This document shows positions 26,861-35,892 of a stretch of DNA of 57,432 bases, one piece after another. The translations under genes were made by a program, and so were the position numbers. The DNA is from Dehalococcoidia bacterium (lineage in GTDB: Bacteria; Chloroflexota; Dehalococcoidia; Lucifugimonadales; UBA3495), in assembly GCA_022825745.1 (NCBI GenBank), contig JAJDWF010000118.1, positions 1-57,432 on the forward strand. The letters are read 5' to 3'. The notes under the pieces were generated by a model that worked only from the letters and a program-made list of their open reading frames with translations, ran no database searches and was not told the DNA's origin. Every line of letters begins with the position of its first letter. The first letter of the stretch is position 1.

Positions 26861-27724
26861 TCAGAGCCGTTCGTTCACGTAATCGTGCAACTCTTGGAGC
26901 ACCGCCGCGTTTTCTTCCAGGGTGAACTCGTCCACCAGGTAGTCGTGCTCGCCGGTTACGCCGGTGACCGCGCCGGAATCGACGAGAAAGCGGATGCAGT
27001 CGGCGTCGGTTTCGATGTCGGGCAGCAGGTTGCGCCCCACTTGCAGCGATAGAGCGGCGACCAGGCCGTAGCCGCCCCAGTTGGAAGTGCTGGCCGCAAT
27101 CAGGCGGTCGCAACCGACGACGGCCGGATGGTCGGGCAGTTGGTCGGCGGCGGCGATGACCTCCTGCAGGTTGCCCATGCCGATCTCGTTGCCGCCGTCT
27201 CCGATGCCGATGGAAGGCAGGCCCTGGGTGAACAGGTGGTCAATGCGCGCGGTCTGCGGCGAGATGTCCCGCGCTCGCATGTTGCGGTAGATGCCGTCGG
27301 CGTCGGGCGAACAGCGCTCGATGGAAATTAGCAGGGCCGGCTCCCGCTCCGTGATGGTTTCCCGAACGAAATGGCCATTGATATGGGCGTCGTCGATGAT
27401 GGGATACCTGATTATCGGCGACGGGTCGCGCTGGCGAGTCACCCACGATGCCATCATGTAGGCCATCGGTTCGTCGGCGGCGTAGCATACCGGGTGCCCC
27501 AGCTCCCGAAGGGCGTTGCCGATGGCGAAAGCCCCGGGCGGCCCGTCGGTTTCGGGAGCGTCGCTCATCAGGATGTAGAACCCGGTGACGATGATGACCG
27601 GCCCGGGATGTTCCAACAGGTACTGCGCCGCCTGGGTGCAGAAATCATCGGGGAGATGAGGACGCAGGGCGTTGATGCCCCGGCGGTCGTGGTTCAGGAT
27701 GATGTCTTCGATGGTTTGCGGCAT
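26861..27724 (-). CDS. DUF4392 protein, D-glutamate cyclase C-terminal half
   Basis: A 287-residue protein matching the DUF4392 (glutamate cyclase) family: GPVIIVTGFYI near residue 45, TDGPPGAFAIGNALRELGH, SIERCSPDADGIYRNMRARDIS, IGIGDGGNEIGMGN and STSNWGGYGLVAALS. It lies immediately after the DUF1445 gene (their ends overlap within a few bases of TGATTGGGGGG), and the ATG at 27724 is preferred over a TTG at 27736. In vertebrates the two domains are fused as the D-glutamate cyclase DGLUCY, which converts D-glutamate to 5-oxo-D-proline. The bacterial function is inferred from that. Confidence 0.85.
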   Translation of the reverse strand: MPQTIEDIILNHDRRGINALRPHLPDDFCTQAAQYLLEHPGPVIIVTGFYILMSDAPETDGPPGAFAIGNALRELGHPVCYAADEPMAYMMASWVTRQRDPSPIIRYPIIDDAHINGHFVRETITEREPALLISIERCSPDADGIYRNMRARDISPQTARIDHLFTQGLPSIGIGDGGNEIGMGNLQEVIAAADQLPDHPAVVGCDRLIAASTSNWGGYGLVAALSLQVGRNLLPDIETDADCIRFLVDSGAVTGVTGEHDYLVDEFTLEENAAVLQELHDYVNERL

Positions 27725-27736
27725 GACGCCCCCCAA

Positions 27737-28534
27737 TCAGATGACGGCGTAGTCGGAATCGCGCTTGTCGGTGATGAACATCTTGCCGGGGGCGTGGGTA
27801 ATCATCAGCGGCGGCTTGCAGTTGAGGGCGACGGCTTGCGGAGTGACGCCGCAGGCCCAGAACACCGGGGTTTCGCCGGGACGGATTTCCACCGCCTCTC
27901 CGAACTCCGGCGCGTCAATGTCGCGGATGCCGATGGCCGCCGGGTCGCCGATGTGCACGGGCGCGCCGTGAGTATCGGGGAACCGGGAGGTAACCTGGAC
28001 GGCGCGGACGATCTGTTCGCGGGGGATGGGCCGCATGCTCACCACCATTGGGCCGGAGAACATGCCGGCCGGCCGTGTGGCAATGTCGGTGATGTACATG
28101 GGTACGTTGCTGTTGGCTTCCTGGTGGCGCAGTGGTATGCCGGAGTCGGACATGGCCGCCTCGAAAGAGAAACTGCAACCCAGCAGGAACGAAACCAGGT
28201 CGTCGCGCCAGTGATCGGCCACTGACTGGAACTCGCCGACCATCTCGCCGTGCTCGTAGATGCGGTAGGCTGGCACGTCGGTGCTGATGTCGGCGCCCGG
28301 GGCTACAAATGACGGCTCCACGGAACCGGCCTCGATGACCTCCAGGATCGGGCAGGGCTGGGGATTGCGCTGGCAGAACAGCAGGAAGTCGAAAGCCAGG
28401 TCGCGGGGCAGGACGGCCAGGTTCGCCTGGACGTGTCCGTTGGCGAGGCCGGAAGTTACGCCGTCGTATTCGCCGGCGCGGATCATGCGGCGAATCTCCG
28501 CCGGTTGGGTTGGCAACAGGGTGGCAGTGGTCAT
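27737..28534 (-). CDS. DUF1445 (YcsI family) putative hydro-lyase, D-glutamate cyclase N-terminal half
   Basis: A 265-residue protein of the DUF1445 family: [71 protein letters not shown] and the diagnostic ending [33 protein letters not shown] lies six bases before the ATG at 28534. Together with the DUF4392 gene it reproduces the human DGLUCY layout as two cistrons. Possible role: recycling D-glutamate from peptidoglycan or environmental D-amino acids. Confidence 0.87.
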   Translation of the reverse strand: MTTATLLPTQPAEIRRMIRAGEYDGVTSGLANGHVQANLAVLPRDLAFDFLLFCQRNPQPCPILEVIEAGSVEPSFVAPGADISTDVPAYRIYEHGEMVGEFQSVADHWRDDLVSFLLGCSFSFEAAMSDSGIPLRHQEANSNVPMYITDIATRPAGMFSGPMVVSMRPIPREQIVRAVQVTSRFPDTHGAPVHIGDPAAIGIRDIDAPEFGEAVEIRPGETPVFWACGVTPQAVALNCKPPLMITHAPGKMFITDKRDSDYAVI

Positions 28535-28587
28535 CAGAAGCTCCGGTTTTGGCGGATTTTGGGCATGGGTGAGCGACGCGCGGCGTG

Positions 28588-28596
28588 TGCTAGAAT
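28588..28596 (+). promoter_or_regulatory. Extended -10 promoter upstream of the response regulator
   Basis: TGC-TAGAAT; the predicted start is near 28603. A second -10-like TATACT lies at 28665-28670. Which drives the regulator is unclear, and this affects the choice of start codon. Confidence 0.45.
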
Positions 28597-28693
28597 TGCG
28601 CCGGCATGAGTGATAATAGACGGGGGATGCGCGAGCGTCAATTTAGGTGCGTCGCTGAGGCGACTATACTCGAACCGCCGTTGGGATAACAGC

Positions 28694-29368
28694 TTGTACA
28701 ACGTATTCCTACTGACACGTCCCGGTGAGGGGATGATGTCGCTGGTCAAGCAGATTGACGCCTCCGGCCTGTCCTGCCGGGCGGGCAGCGACATAGTGGA
28801 ACTGGAAGACGTGGCGCATACGACGAGCCTGGACGTGGTGCTGCTGGATATGTCGGCGGTAGGGATCGGCGCGCAAGCCGTGATCGAGCAGATCAGCCAG
28901 CTGAGCCTGCCGACGATGCTGGTGGTGGACGCGGGCTTTCTGGCCCAATACGATCCGACGATAAACCCGGACGACTTTATCATCGCGCCGCTGAACGCCG
29001 CCGAGTTGGCGGCAAGAGTCGGGCAGATCGTCTTCCGCCGGAATGGGCGGAACACTGACCAGGTAGTGCGCGTGGGCGAGCTGACCATCGACCTGCAAAG
29101 CTACGAAGTTTCCATGGCCGGCCGGCGCATCTCGCTCACCTACAAGGAGTTCCAACTGCTCACGCTGCTGGCATCCAACCCCGGCCGGGTCTATACGCGG
29201 GAGGCCCTGCTGAACCAGGTCTGGGGATACGACTACCTGGGCGGCACGCGCACCGTGGACGTGCACATCCGCCGGCTGCGCTCCAAGGTGGAGGATCCCG
29301 ACCACCTGTTTGTAGAAACCATCTGGAACGTGGGCTATCGCTTCCGGGACGTGGGGGCGGAGGCTTAA
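28694..29368 (+). CDS. OmpR/PhoB-type response regulator with degenerate receiver domain
   Basis: A 224-residue DNA-binding protein from the TTG at 28694, where receiver homology begins (LYNVFLLTRPGEG). The same frame is open from a GTG at 28610, which would add 28 residues. The C-terminal winged helix is intact (ELTIDLQSYEVSMAG, SLTYKEFQLLTLLASNPGRV, YDYLGGTRTVDVHIRRLRSK, VGYRF). The receiver keeps the aspartate in DVVLLDMSA but lacks the acidic pair at its start, and the conserved lysine of the KPF motif is alanine in IIAPLNA. Phosphorylation-independent or atypical control is therefore likely. No histidine kinase is adjacent. The stop overlaps the convergent recG stop. Confidence 0.85.
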   Translation: MYNVFLLTRPGEGMMSLVKQIDASGLSCRAGSDIVELEDVAHTTSLDVVLLDMSAVGIGAQAVIEQISQLSLPTMLVVDAGFLAQYDPTINPDDFIIAPLNAAELAARVGQIVFRRNGRNTDQVVRVGELTIDLQSYEVSMAGRRISLTYKEFQLLTLLASNPGRVYTREALLNQVWGYDYLGGTRTVDVHIRRLRSKVEDPDHLFVETIWNVGYRFRDVGAEA

Positions 29369-31971
29369 TCGCTGATGTGGGCCTGAACCCGCGTAAGGAA
29401 GCGGTCGCGTTCAGCGGCGATTCCGGCGTGGCGCGGCTTTTCCAGTTCCGGGTCTTGCTCGATGATTCCGGCTGCTTCTTGGCGGGCCAGGGCGAGCAGG
29501 TCCTGATCGAACACGTTGGCGATGCGGAGGACGGTCTGGTCGCCGCTCTGGGTGGTGCCGAATATGTCGCCCTCGTGTCGCATCTGCAAGTCAATCTCGG
29601 CTAGCTTGAAGCCGTCGCGCGTGGATTCCAGGGCGGCAAGGCGCTCGGCAGCGCGTTCTGACTCGGACTCCGACATGAGCAGGCAGTAGCTCTTGTGCTC
29701 GCCGCGCCCAACGCGCCCCCTGAACTGGTGGAGTTGGGACAGGCCGAACCGGTCCGCCCCGTCAATCAGCATCACCGTGGCGTTGGGCACGTCGATGCCC
29801 ACCTCGACCACGGCGGTGGCGACCAGAATGTCCAGCTCCGCGTCCCGGAATTGACGCATAACCTTGTCCTTGTCACGGGCAGAGAGACGTCCGTGCATCA
29901 GGCCGACGCGCAGATCCGGGAATACCTCTTCGGAAAGGCGCTTGTGCTCGTCAACGGCGGCGCGCACGTCCAGCTTGTCCGACTCCTCCACCAGGGGGCA
30001 GATGACGAACGCCTGGCGCCCGGCGGCGACCTGCTGACGGACGAATCCGTAGGCGGCCCGGCGCTTGTCCTCCGGTACGATGCGGGTCAGCGTTTCTTGG
30101 CGGCCCGGCGGGAGTTCGTCGATGGTGGAGATGTCCAGGTCGCCATAGAGCGTGAGTTGCAGGGTGCGCGGAATCGGGGTGGCCGACATCATCAGCGAGT
30201 GGGGTTGTTCCTCGCCGGCGCCGCGGAGGGCGGAACGCTGCTCCACGCCGAAGCGGTGTTGCTCGTCGGCGATGGCCAGGGACAGGTTGGGCAGCTCGAC
30301 GCCATCCTGGATAAGCGCGTGGGTGCCAATCAGCAGGTCCAGGTGTCCCTCCGACGCCATGCGGAGCAACTCGCGGCGCGGCGCGGCGCGGGTGCTGCCG
30401 GTGAGCAGCCCGAAGGTGAAAGGGCGCGGCAGGTTGGGCAGGTAGGCGGACAGCACGTTGGGCTGTTGCAACGGCTGCGCGAACCCCTCCAACAGTTGGC
30501 CAACGGTTCGGAAGTGCTGCTCGGCCAGCACCTCGGTGGGGGCCATCAGCGCGGACTGCCGGTGCGCGGATGCCACCGCCAGGACCGCGGCCAGGGCGAC
30601 AAGGGTCTTGCCGCTGCCAACCTCGCCCTGCAGCAGGCGGCTCATGGGCGGAGAACCACGGCCCATATCCTCCAATATCTCGGCGACGCAACGCAACTGC
30701 GCGGCGGTGGGCGTGAACGGCAGGCCGGTGAGGAAACCGTCCACCGTTGGCGCGTGGTACTTGATCGGCAGCCCGACGGCGTTGCGCTCGCGGTGGCGCC
30801 GGCGTCCCAGGATGGCCAGTTGGAATGCCAGGATTTCGTCGAAAGCCAGGCGCCGGCGTCCCCGGTCGGCGGCGGCCAGGTCGGTCGGATAGTGGACGTC
30901 TCGAATTGCGTCGGGCAAGCCGGCCAAACCTGTGCGCGGGAGCATGTCGTTGGGCAAAGGATCGGTTATGCCGCCGGCGGCCCGCGTGACGGCCAGCCAG
31001 GTCAGGCTGCGCAGGTTGCGGGCGGTCATGCCCTGTGTAAGGCGATAAACGGGGGTGATGCGCCCGGCGTTGAGCGGCGGCTGGCGCGGCGTGATGACGT
31101 CGTACTCCGGGGACGAGATGGACAGCCGGCCCCGGTGGATTTCCACCTTGCCGTTGACGACCATGTGGTTGCCGGGTTTCAGGGAGCGGGCCAGATAGCC
31201 CTGCCCGAACCATTGCAGTTCAATCTGCCCGGTGTCGTCGCTGAGGACGCCCTCGGCCAGTTGCAGGCGGCGCTGCCCCACGTTGGCGGAACGTATGTCG
31301 GTCAGTTGCCCCTCAACGGTGAATGTGCCGCCGGGGTACAGATCGGCGATGCTGGCGATGTCGGCGCGGTCGTCGTGGCGGCGCGGCAGCATGTAGAGCA
31401 GGTCGCGCACGGTGCGGACTTCCAGCTGCTCCAGGCGCTGCACGGTTTTGCCGTCCATGCGGCGCAGAGTCGCAACCGGCTGGTCGGGGTCAATTGTGTT
31501 GGCGGCCGGTGCGGGGGGCGCGGGCGGACGGCGGCGCATCCGCACGGACGGCAGGATTTCTTGTGGAGCGAACAGGCCCGGGGCAACGGGTTGTCCTTCG
31601 GCCGGCTCAGGATGAGCGGGTGCGGCGGGCTCAGTGTGAGCCGGCGGTGCCTGCGTTCCCGCCGGCGCGGAAGTGACGTGGGTAGGAGGAACGTCGGGTT
31701 GGGCCGAGGTTCCTTCCAGCGCGGCCTGCCAGCCGGAAACCCAAGCGCGGCGTTGGTCCGGGTCGAGATCCCGGTACGGTTGCTCGATGAGTTGCCGCGA
31801 CCGGGCATCATCGGCCAGGTATTCCCGAAGCTCGGGTTCCCAGCGCTCGATGAAGCGGCGGATGCCCCCGCTGACGGCGTTGTCGGCGTAGCCCTTGTGC
31901 GCTTCCAGGGCCAGGATTTTGCGGAGGGCGTCGCGCCAGATTGGTTCGTTGTCGCGGCGGTCAGCGTCCAT
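29365..31971 (-). CDS. recG: ATP-dependent DNA helicase RecG with N-terminal extension
   Basis: RecG remodels stalled forks and branch-migrates junctions. The 868-residue protein carries the wedge/OB domain (TFTVEGQLTDIRSANVGQRR), Walker A GEVGSGKT near residue 448, DEQH near 569, SATPIPRTLQLTLYGD, QFRGRVGRG and the C-terminal TRG-like motif FGTTQSGDQ. It is about 170 residues longer than typical RecG because of an N-terminal extension: a helical segment (1-90), then a Pro/Ala/Glu linker that includes a repeat-derived peptide near 116-128. A TATAAT lies seven bases before the ATG at 31971, so the mRNA may be leaderless. The stop TAA overlaps the opposing regulator stop in TTAA. Confidence 0.95.
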   Translation of the reverse strand: MDADRRDNEPIWRDALRKILALEAHKGYADNAVSGGIRRFIERWEPELREYLADDARSRQLIEQPYRDLDPDQRRAWVSGWQAALEGTSAQPDVPPTHVTSAPAGTQAPPAHTEPAAPAHPEPAEGQPVAPGLFAPQEILPSVRMRRRPPAPPAPAANTIDPDQPVATLRRMDGKTVQRLEQLEVRTVRDLLYMLPRRHDDRADIASIADLYPGGTFTVEGQLTDIRSANVGQRRLQLAEGVLSDDTGQIELQWFGQGYLARSLKPGNHMVVNGKVEIHRGRLSISSPEYDVITPRQPPLNAGRITPVYRLTQGMTARNLRSLTWLAVTRAAGGITDPLPNDMLPRTGLAGLPDAIRDVHYPTDLAAADRGRRRLAFDEILAFQLAILGRRRHRERNAVGLPIKYHAPTVDGFLTGLPFTPTAAQLRCVAEILEDMGRGSPPMSRLLQGEVGSGKTLVALAAVLAVASAHRQSALMAPTEVLAEQHFRTVGQLLEGFAQPLQQPNVLSAYLPNLPRPFTFGLLTGSTRAAPRRELLRMASEGHLDLLIGTHALIQDGVELPNLSLAIADEQHRFGVEQRSALRGAGEEQPHSLMMSATPIPRTLQLTLYGDLDISTIDELPPGRQETLTRIVPEDKRRAAYGFVRQQVAAGRQAFVICPLVEESDKLDVRAAVDEHKRLSEEVFPDLRVGLMHGRLSARDKDKVMRQFRDAELDILVATAVVEVGIDVPNATVMLIDGADRFGLSQLHQFRGRVGRGEHKSYCLLMSESESERAAERLAALESTRDGFKLAEIDLQMRHEGDIFGTTQSGDQTVLRIANVFDQDLLALARQEAAGIIEQDPELEKPRHAGIAAERDRFLTRVQAHISD
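31595..31619 (-). repeat. Dispersed short repeat inside the recG 5' region
   Basis: ccttcggccggctcaggatg plus agcgg resembles the TTCGACAGGCTCAGGATGAGCGG repeat family and matches the mfd copy (9698-9720, opposite strand) at about 18 of 25 bases. It is in frame and encodes the AHPEPAEG part of the RecG linker. Confidence 0.5.
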
Positions 31972-31978
31972 TGATTGG

Positions 31979-31984
31979 ATTATA
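31979..31984 (-). promoter_or_regulatory. -10 box directly upstream of recG
   Basis: TATAAT on the minus strand ends eight bases before the ATG at 31971, in the 24-bp gap after degV. The expected transcription start is at or one base before the ATG. Confidence 0.5.
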
Positions 31985-31995
31985 CGCCGCTACCG

Positions 31996-32832
31996 TCAGG
32001 GAAGGGTGGACACCGCCACGGCGCCGGGGCCGACGTGGGTGCCGATGGCGGAACCGACCTGCGCGGTGTAGGTATTTTCCGGGGAGGCCAGGTCGGACAG
32101 GCGGTTGCGGATTTCCTCCGCCGGGCCGGCGTCGGTGGTGTAGGCGACGGCCAACTTGGACACGGAGCCGCCCTGTTCGCGCACCAATTCTTCAAGTCGT
32201 TGCAAGCCGCGTCGGAGGTTGCGGGGACGGTCAACCGGGAGCACCTCGCCGTTGGCCACCTTCAGGATGGGCTTGACCTTGAGGATGGAACCCATGAACG
32301 CCTGGGCCTTGCCGATGCGGCCGCCCTTCTGGAGGTATTCCAGCGTGTCCACCATGGCGAGGCTGAAACTTGAGGCTGCACGAGCGGTGGCGGCCGCGGC
32401 GACGGATTCTGCCGTGGCGTCGGGAGCGGCGGCGTCCTCGGCCGCGGCGATGACCTGGAGCATGTGGCCCACCGATGCGGTGCCGGCATCGATCACGGTT
32501 ACGGCGCCGTCATCGAACTGCGATGCGGCCTGCACCGCCGAGTTGTAAGTGCCGCTGAGCTGTTGCGGCACAGTGATGCAAACAACCTGGTCGCCGGCGG
32601 AAACCAAAGGTTCCAGCCGTTCCGTAAAGTCCCTGGGCGTAGGCTGAGAGGTGCTCGGCATCTGGGAGGAAGAAGTCAGGCGAGCGTAGAACTGGGTGGG
32701 GTTGATGTCGATGCCCTGCCGGAACGACTCCTCGCCGAACAGGACGTAGGCCGGCACCACGGTAATGTCGAACTGCTCGACGGTTTCCCGGGAGATGTCG
32801 CAAGTGCTGTCGGTAACGATTTTCACTGCCAT
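31996..32832 (-). CDS. DegV family fatty-acid-binding protein (FakB-like)
   Basis: A 278-residue DegV protein: KIVTDSTCDISRETVEQFDI at the start, then VPAYVLFGEESFRQGID, TSQPTPRDFTERLE, ITVPQQLSGTYNSA and DTLEYLQKGGRIGKAQAFMG, which line the fatty-acid pocket in FakB structures. FakB presents a fatty acid to the kinase FakA to form acyl phosphate. The adjacent upstream FakA-like gene supports that role. The ATG at 32832 has GGAG eight bases upstream; the longer open frame overlaps the fakA gene and is rejected. recG follows after 24 bp. Confidence 0.92.
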   Translation of the reverse strand: MAVKIVTDSTCDISRETVEQFDITVVPAYVLFGEESFRQGIDINPTQFYARLTSSSQMPSTSQPTPRDFTERLEPLVSAGDQVVCITVPQQLSGTYNSAVQAASQFDDGAVTVIDAGTASVGHMLQVIAAAEDAAAPDATAESVAAAATARAASSFSLAMVDTLEYLQKGGRIGKAQAFMGSILKVKPILKVANGEVLPVDRPRNLRRGLQRLEELVREQGGSVSKLAVAYTTDAGPAEEIRNRLSDLASPENTYTAQVGSAIGTHVGPGAVAVSTLP

Positions 32833-32869
32833 GTTGAACGCTCCAGTAATGAGTATGGGTGAGCGGCAA

Positions 32870-34549
32870 CTATTCCACGGACACGAGGTAGGGGTAGTGG
32901 GGCTGTCCCCCGGCGTACACGTCGACCTCGGCGCCCCGATAGGACGTTTCCAGCGCCTCCGACAAACGAGCCGCCCGTTCTTCGTCGGCTGTGTCGCCCC
33001 AATAGAGGGTGATGATGCTGTCTTCGTCAATGGATGAGTGGGCGATGCCGTCGATGACTGCGCTTTCTGGGTCCGGCGTGAGAGCAACGAGGCTGCCGTC
33101 CAGGATGGCCATGAACTGGCCCTCGCTGACGGATTGGCCGTCAACTATGGAATCCCGGACGGCCTGGGTCACTTCCAGGGTTTCAATGGATGCGGCGGCC
33201 AGGTCCATGCTGGTGAGATTGTCGGCGACGGGCACTTCTGGGTTGAAACCGAGCATGGCCGCCGTGCCCTGGGGCATGGAGCGGGTGTTGACCACATGCA
33301 GGTTGACGCCTTCCGTGTCGGCTTCGGTGGCCTGCCCGGCGGTGAGGATTACGTTGCCGTTGTTGGGCAGCACGATGACGTCGGTAGTGCCGGTGGACAA
33401 CGCGGCGTCGATGATTTCGCTGGCGCTGGGGTTGAGGGTCTGGCCGCCGGGCACGATGGCGGCGCAGCCGGCGTCCTGGAACAGGGCGGCGATGCCGGGG
33501 CCGGAGGCGACGGCGATCACGGACACGCCGGGCCGGATTTCGTCGGGCCGGGCGCGCTCGCGGTGGCCGGTGGTCCAGTCCCGGTTCTGGAGGCTCATGT
33601 TGTCGATCTTGACTTCGTCAATGTCGCCGTGAGCCACGCCAAAGGTCAGCGCCGCGCCGGGGTCTTCGGTGTGAACGTGAACCCGAACCGCGGAACCCCC
33701 GCCGATGATGACGGTGGAATCGGCAATGGCATCCAGCCCGGCGCGCAGCACGTCAACGCTCAACTCCCGGCCGTGGATTACAAACTGCGTGCAGTAGCCG
33801 AATTCCTCTTCTTCGTGGGCTTCCAGAAAATCGCTATCGATAGATACCGAGGCGGTCTGCGTCGGGTCGATGAGGTTGCCCATGCTGCGGAGACCCAAGT
33901 CGTGGGCGGGGCCCATGTCGCCCTGGAGGTGTCGCAGCGCGCCGCCGATGATGGCGACGACGCCCAACCCGCCGGAATCCACCACGCCGGCCTCTTTGAG
34001 GACGGGCAACTGTTCCGGCGTCAACGCCAGGGCTTCGATAGCGCCGTCGTAGGCAATCTGCCACAGGGCGATAACGTCGCGCTCGCCGGCATCGTTGGCC
34101 CGAACCGAGGCGTCGGACGCGCCGCGAATCACGGACAGCATGGTGCCCTCGCGGGGCTGGCTGACCGCGCCGTAGGCGGAATCGGTGGCGGAACGGAAAG
34201 CGGCCACGGCGTCGGAGGTCTCGATGGTCTCGGAGCCGGCTACGCCGTCGGCGAATCCGCGCAGCAGTTGGGACAGGATCACGCCGCTGTTGCCGCGCGC
34301 GCCCCAAAACGCGCCGGTGGCGATGGACTCGGCGACCTCGCCGGCGGATTCCAGGTCCGCGTCCTTGTTCATCTGCTCGATGCCGGCGCGGAGGGTGAGC
34401 AGCATGTTGGTGCCGGTGTCGCCGTCGGGCACCGGGAATACGTTGAGCGCGTTGGCGGCGTCCCGGTAGAGTTCCATGTACGCGGCTGCGCCAAGCATGG
34501 CCTGCCGCAGGTCGGAACCGTGGAGGACGGTGGTGCTGGTGGTGGTCAT
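32870..34549 (-). CDS. DAK2-domain protein, FakA-like fatty acid kinase
   Basis: A 559-residue protein from the ATG at 34549. The N-terminal DAK2/DhaL-like domain contains the nucleotide-binding NVFPVPDGDTGTNML near residue 36, GARGNSGVILSQLLRGF and VDSGGLGV. A middle domain (EEFGYCTQFVIHG, GGGSAVRVHVHTEDPG) and a C-terminal DegV-like domain (GIAALFQDAGCAAIVPGGQT, VIVLPNNGNVILTA) complete the FakA layout. FakA phosphorylates fatty acids bound to FakB, feeding exogenous acids to phospholipid synthesis. degV follows on the same strand. A possible extended -10 promoter is 30 bp upstream. Confidence 0.9.
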   Translation of the reverse strand: MTTTSTTVLHGSDLRQAMLGAAAYMELYRDAANALNVFPVPDGDTGTNMLLTLRAGIEQMNKDADLESAGEVAESIATGAFWGARGNSGVILSQLLRGFADGVAGSETIETSDAVAAFRSATDSAYGAVSQPREGTMLSVIRGASDASVRANDAGERDVIALWQIAYDGAIEALALTPEQLPVLKEAGVVDSGGLGVVAIIGGALRHLQGDMGPAHDLGLRSMGNLIDPTQTASVSIDSDFLEAHEEEEFGYCTQFVIHGRELSVDVLRAGLDAIADSTVIIGGGSAVRVHVHTEDPGAALTFGVAHGDIDEVKIDNMSLQNRDWTTGHRERARPDEIRPGVSVIAVASGPGIAALFQDAGCAAIVPGGQTLNPSASEIIDAALSTGTTDVIVLPNNGNVILTAGQATEADTEGVNLHVVNTRSMPQGTAAMLGFNPEVPVADNLTSMDLAAASIETLEVTQAVRDSIVDGQSVSEGQFMAILDGSLVALTPDPESAVIDGIAHSSIDEDSIITLYWGDTADEERAARLSEALETSYRGAEVDVYAGGQPHYPYLVSVE

Positions 34550-34578
34550 AATGAACCTGGCGATGTCAGTATGGGCAG

Positions 34579-34587
34579 AGTATAGCA
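34579..34587 (-). promoter_or_regulatory. Extended -10 promoter for the fakA-degV operon
   Basis: TGC-TATACT on the minus strand, 29 bp before the ATG at 34549. Confidence 0.5.
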
Positions 34588-34645
34588 CGGAGGGTTTTCC
34601 GACACCGCGCGCCGGCGCTGCGATTTCGGGTATCATGTCGCCACC

Positions 34646-35740
34646 ATGGCAACAACGAGACAAGGCGCGGATGGTTCAGCCCACGACCCGGGGAACGACT
34701 TTGAGCGTCCGGTATCGCCGGACGTGCAGGGAGACGAACGCGAGCAGGAAACCCGGCTGAGGCCGGCCCGGTTGTCCGATTTCGTGGGCCAGCCACAGGT
34801 CAAGGAGAACCTGAGCATCGCCATGCAGGCGGCGCGGATGCGCGAAGAGCCGCTGGACCACGTGGTGATCTACGGGCCGCCCGGTCTGGGCAAGACCACG
34901 CTGGCCAACATCATCGCCAATGAGATGGGCGCGACCATCAAGGTAACGGCCGGACCGGCCATTGAGCGAGCCAGCGACCTGGCGTCCATCCTGACCGGAT
35001 TGCAACCCAACGACGTGCTGTTCATCGACGAGATCCATCGCTTGAACCGGGCGGTGGAAGAGGTGATGTACTCGGCGATTGAGGACTTCTTCCTGTCGTG
35101 GGTAGTTGGCAAAGGCCTGTCGGCGCGGAGCATCAACCTGCGGATCAACCCGTTCACGCTGGTGGGCGCAACGACGCGATACTCGCTGGTGAGCGGACCG
35201 CTGCGGGACCGGTTCGGCTCGGTGTTCCGCCTGGACTACTACTCCAACGAAGACATGGCGACGGTGGTGCGGCGCTCGGCGCGGATCCTGGGCATCGAAG
35301 CGGAAGACGAGGGCATCAACGAGGTGGCGATACGCTCGCGGGGCACGCCCAGGATCGCCAACCGCCTGCTGCGCCGGGCGCGGGACTATGCGCTGGTGAA
35401 AGCGGACAACCGCATCACCGGCCCGGTGGCGCGGGAATCACTGGATCGGCTGGGCGTGGATGCGCGGGGACTAGACGAGACGGACCACCGGCTGCTGACC
35501 AGCATCATCCACAAGTTCAACGGCGGGCCGGTGGGTCTGGACACGCTGGCCGCGTCCATGAGCGAGGACGCCAGCACGGTGATGGAGGTGCTGGAGCCGT
35601 TCCTGCTGCAGCAGGGGTTCCTGGAGCGCACGCCCCGGGGCCGCCTGGCAACGCGCCTGGCCTATGAGTACATGGGTTGGCCGTGGGGCGGCGGAGACGA
35701 CGACGGACGGCAGGCGCAGCTGTTTGGTGGCTCAGGATAA
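34646..35740 (+). CDS. ruvB: Holliday junction branch-migration ATPase RuvB
   Basis: RuvB is the hexameric motor loaded by RuvA. The 364-residue protein has an extra hydrophilic N-terminus of about 35 residues, then [19 protein letters not shown], Walker A GPPGLGKT (77-84), Walker B DEIH (128-131), [19 protein letters not shown] with the arginine finger, and the winged-helix domain ending [15 protein letters not shown]. It is divergent from fakA and is separated from ruvCA by about 10 kb, an arrangement seen in several phyla. A TATCAT at 34631-34636 ends nine bases before the ATG, so the leader may be only a few bases. Confidence 0.97.
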   Translation: MATTRQGADGSAHDPGNDFERPVSPDVQGDEREQETRLRPARLSDFVGQPQVKENLSIAMQAARMREEPLDHVVIYGPPGLGKTTLANIIANEMGATIKVTAGPAIERASDLASILTGLQPNDVLFIDEIHRLNRAVEEVMYSAIEDFFLSWVVGKGLSARSINLRINPFTLVGATTRYSLVSGPLRDRFGSVFRLDYYSNEDMATVVRRSARILGIEAEDEGINEVAIRSRGTPRIANRLLRRARDYALVKADNRITGPVARESLDRLGVDARGLDETDHRLLTSIIHKFNGGPVGLDTLAASMSEDASTVMEVLEPFLLQQGFLERTPRGRLATRLAYEYMGWPWGGGDDDGRQAQLFGGSG

Positions 35741-35826
35741 TTTACATAACCCGTTACCTGGTAGCCATTCGGCCCGTTTGAAGTGACATAATCTTTCTGT
35801 TGTTTCGATACCGGGCAGCGAGCGTC

Positions 35827-35855
35827 TTGAATGTTATCGGGCGCCTGCATAAAAT
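35827..35855 (+). promoter_or_regulatory. Promoter of the F420 biosynthesis operon
   Basis: TTGAAT (35827-35832), a 17-bp spacer and TAAAAT (35850-35855). Transcription should start near 35862, about 30 bases before the GTG start of cofG. The rest of the 150-bp gap after ruvB shows no other feature. Confidence 0.65.
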
Positions 35856-35892
35856 GGTTTGAGTTTTTGCTTTGCCGCCAGGAACCGCCAAC

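Noticed and set aside
28606..28689. 27-codon ORF before the response regulator as a real gene
   Set aside because: It has no homology that I recognise and could be chance; kept only as a possible leader peptide in the findings.
29695..31974. 759-codon open frame antisense to recG
   Set aside because: It is a mirror frame of a real gene in high-GC DNA; its translation is compositionally biased (G/V/Q/H-rich) with no domain.
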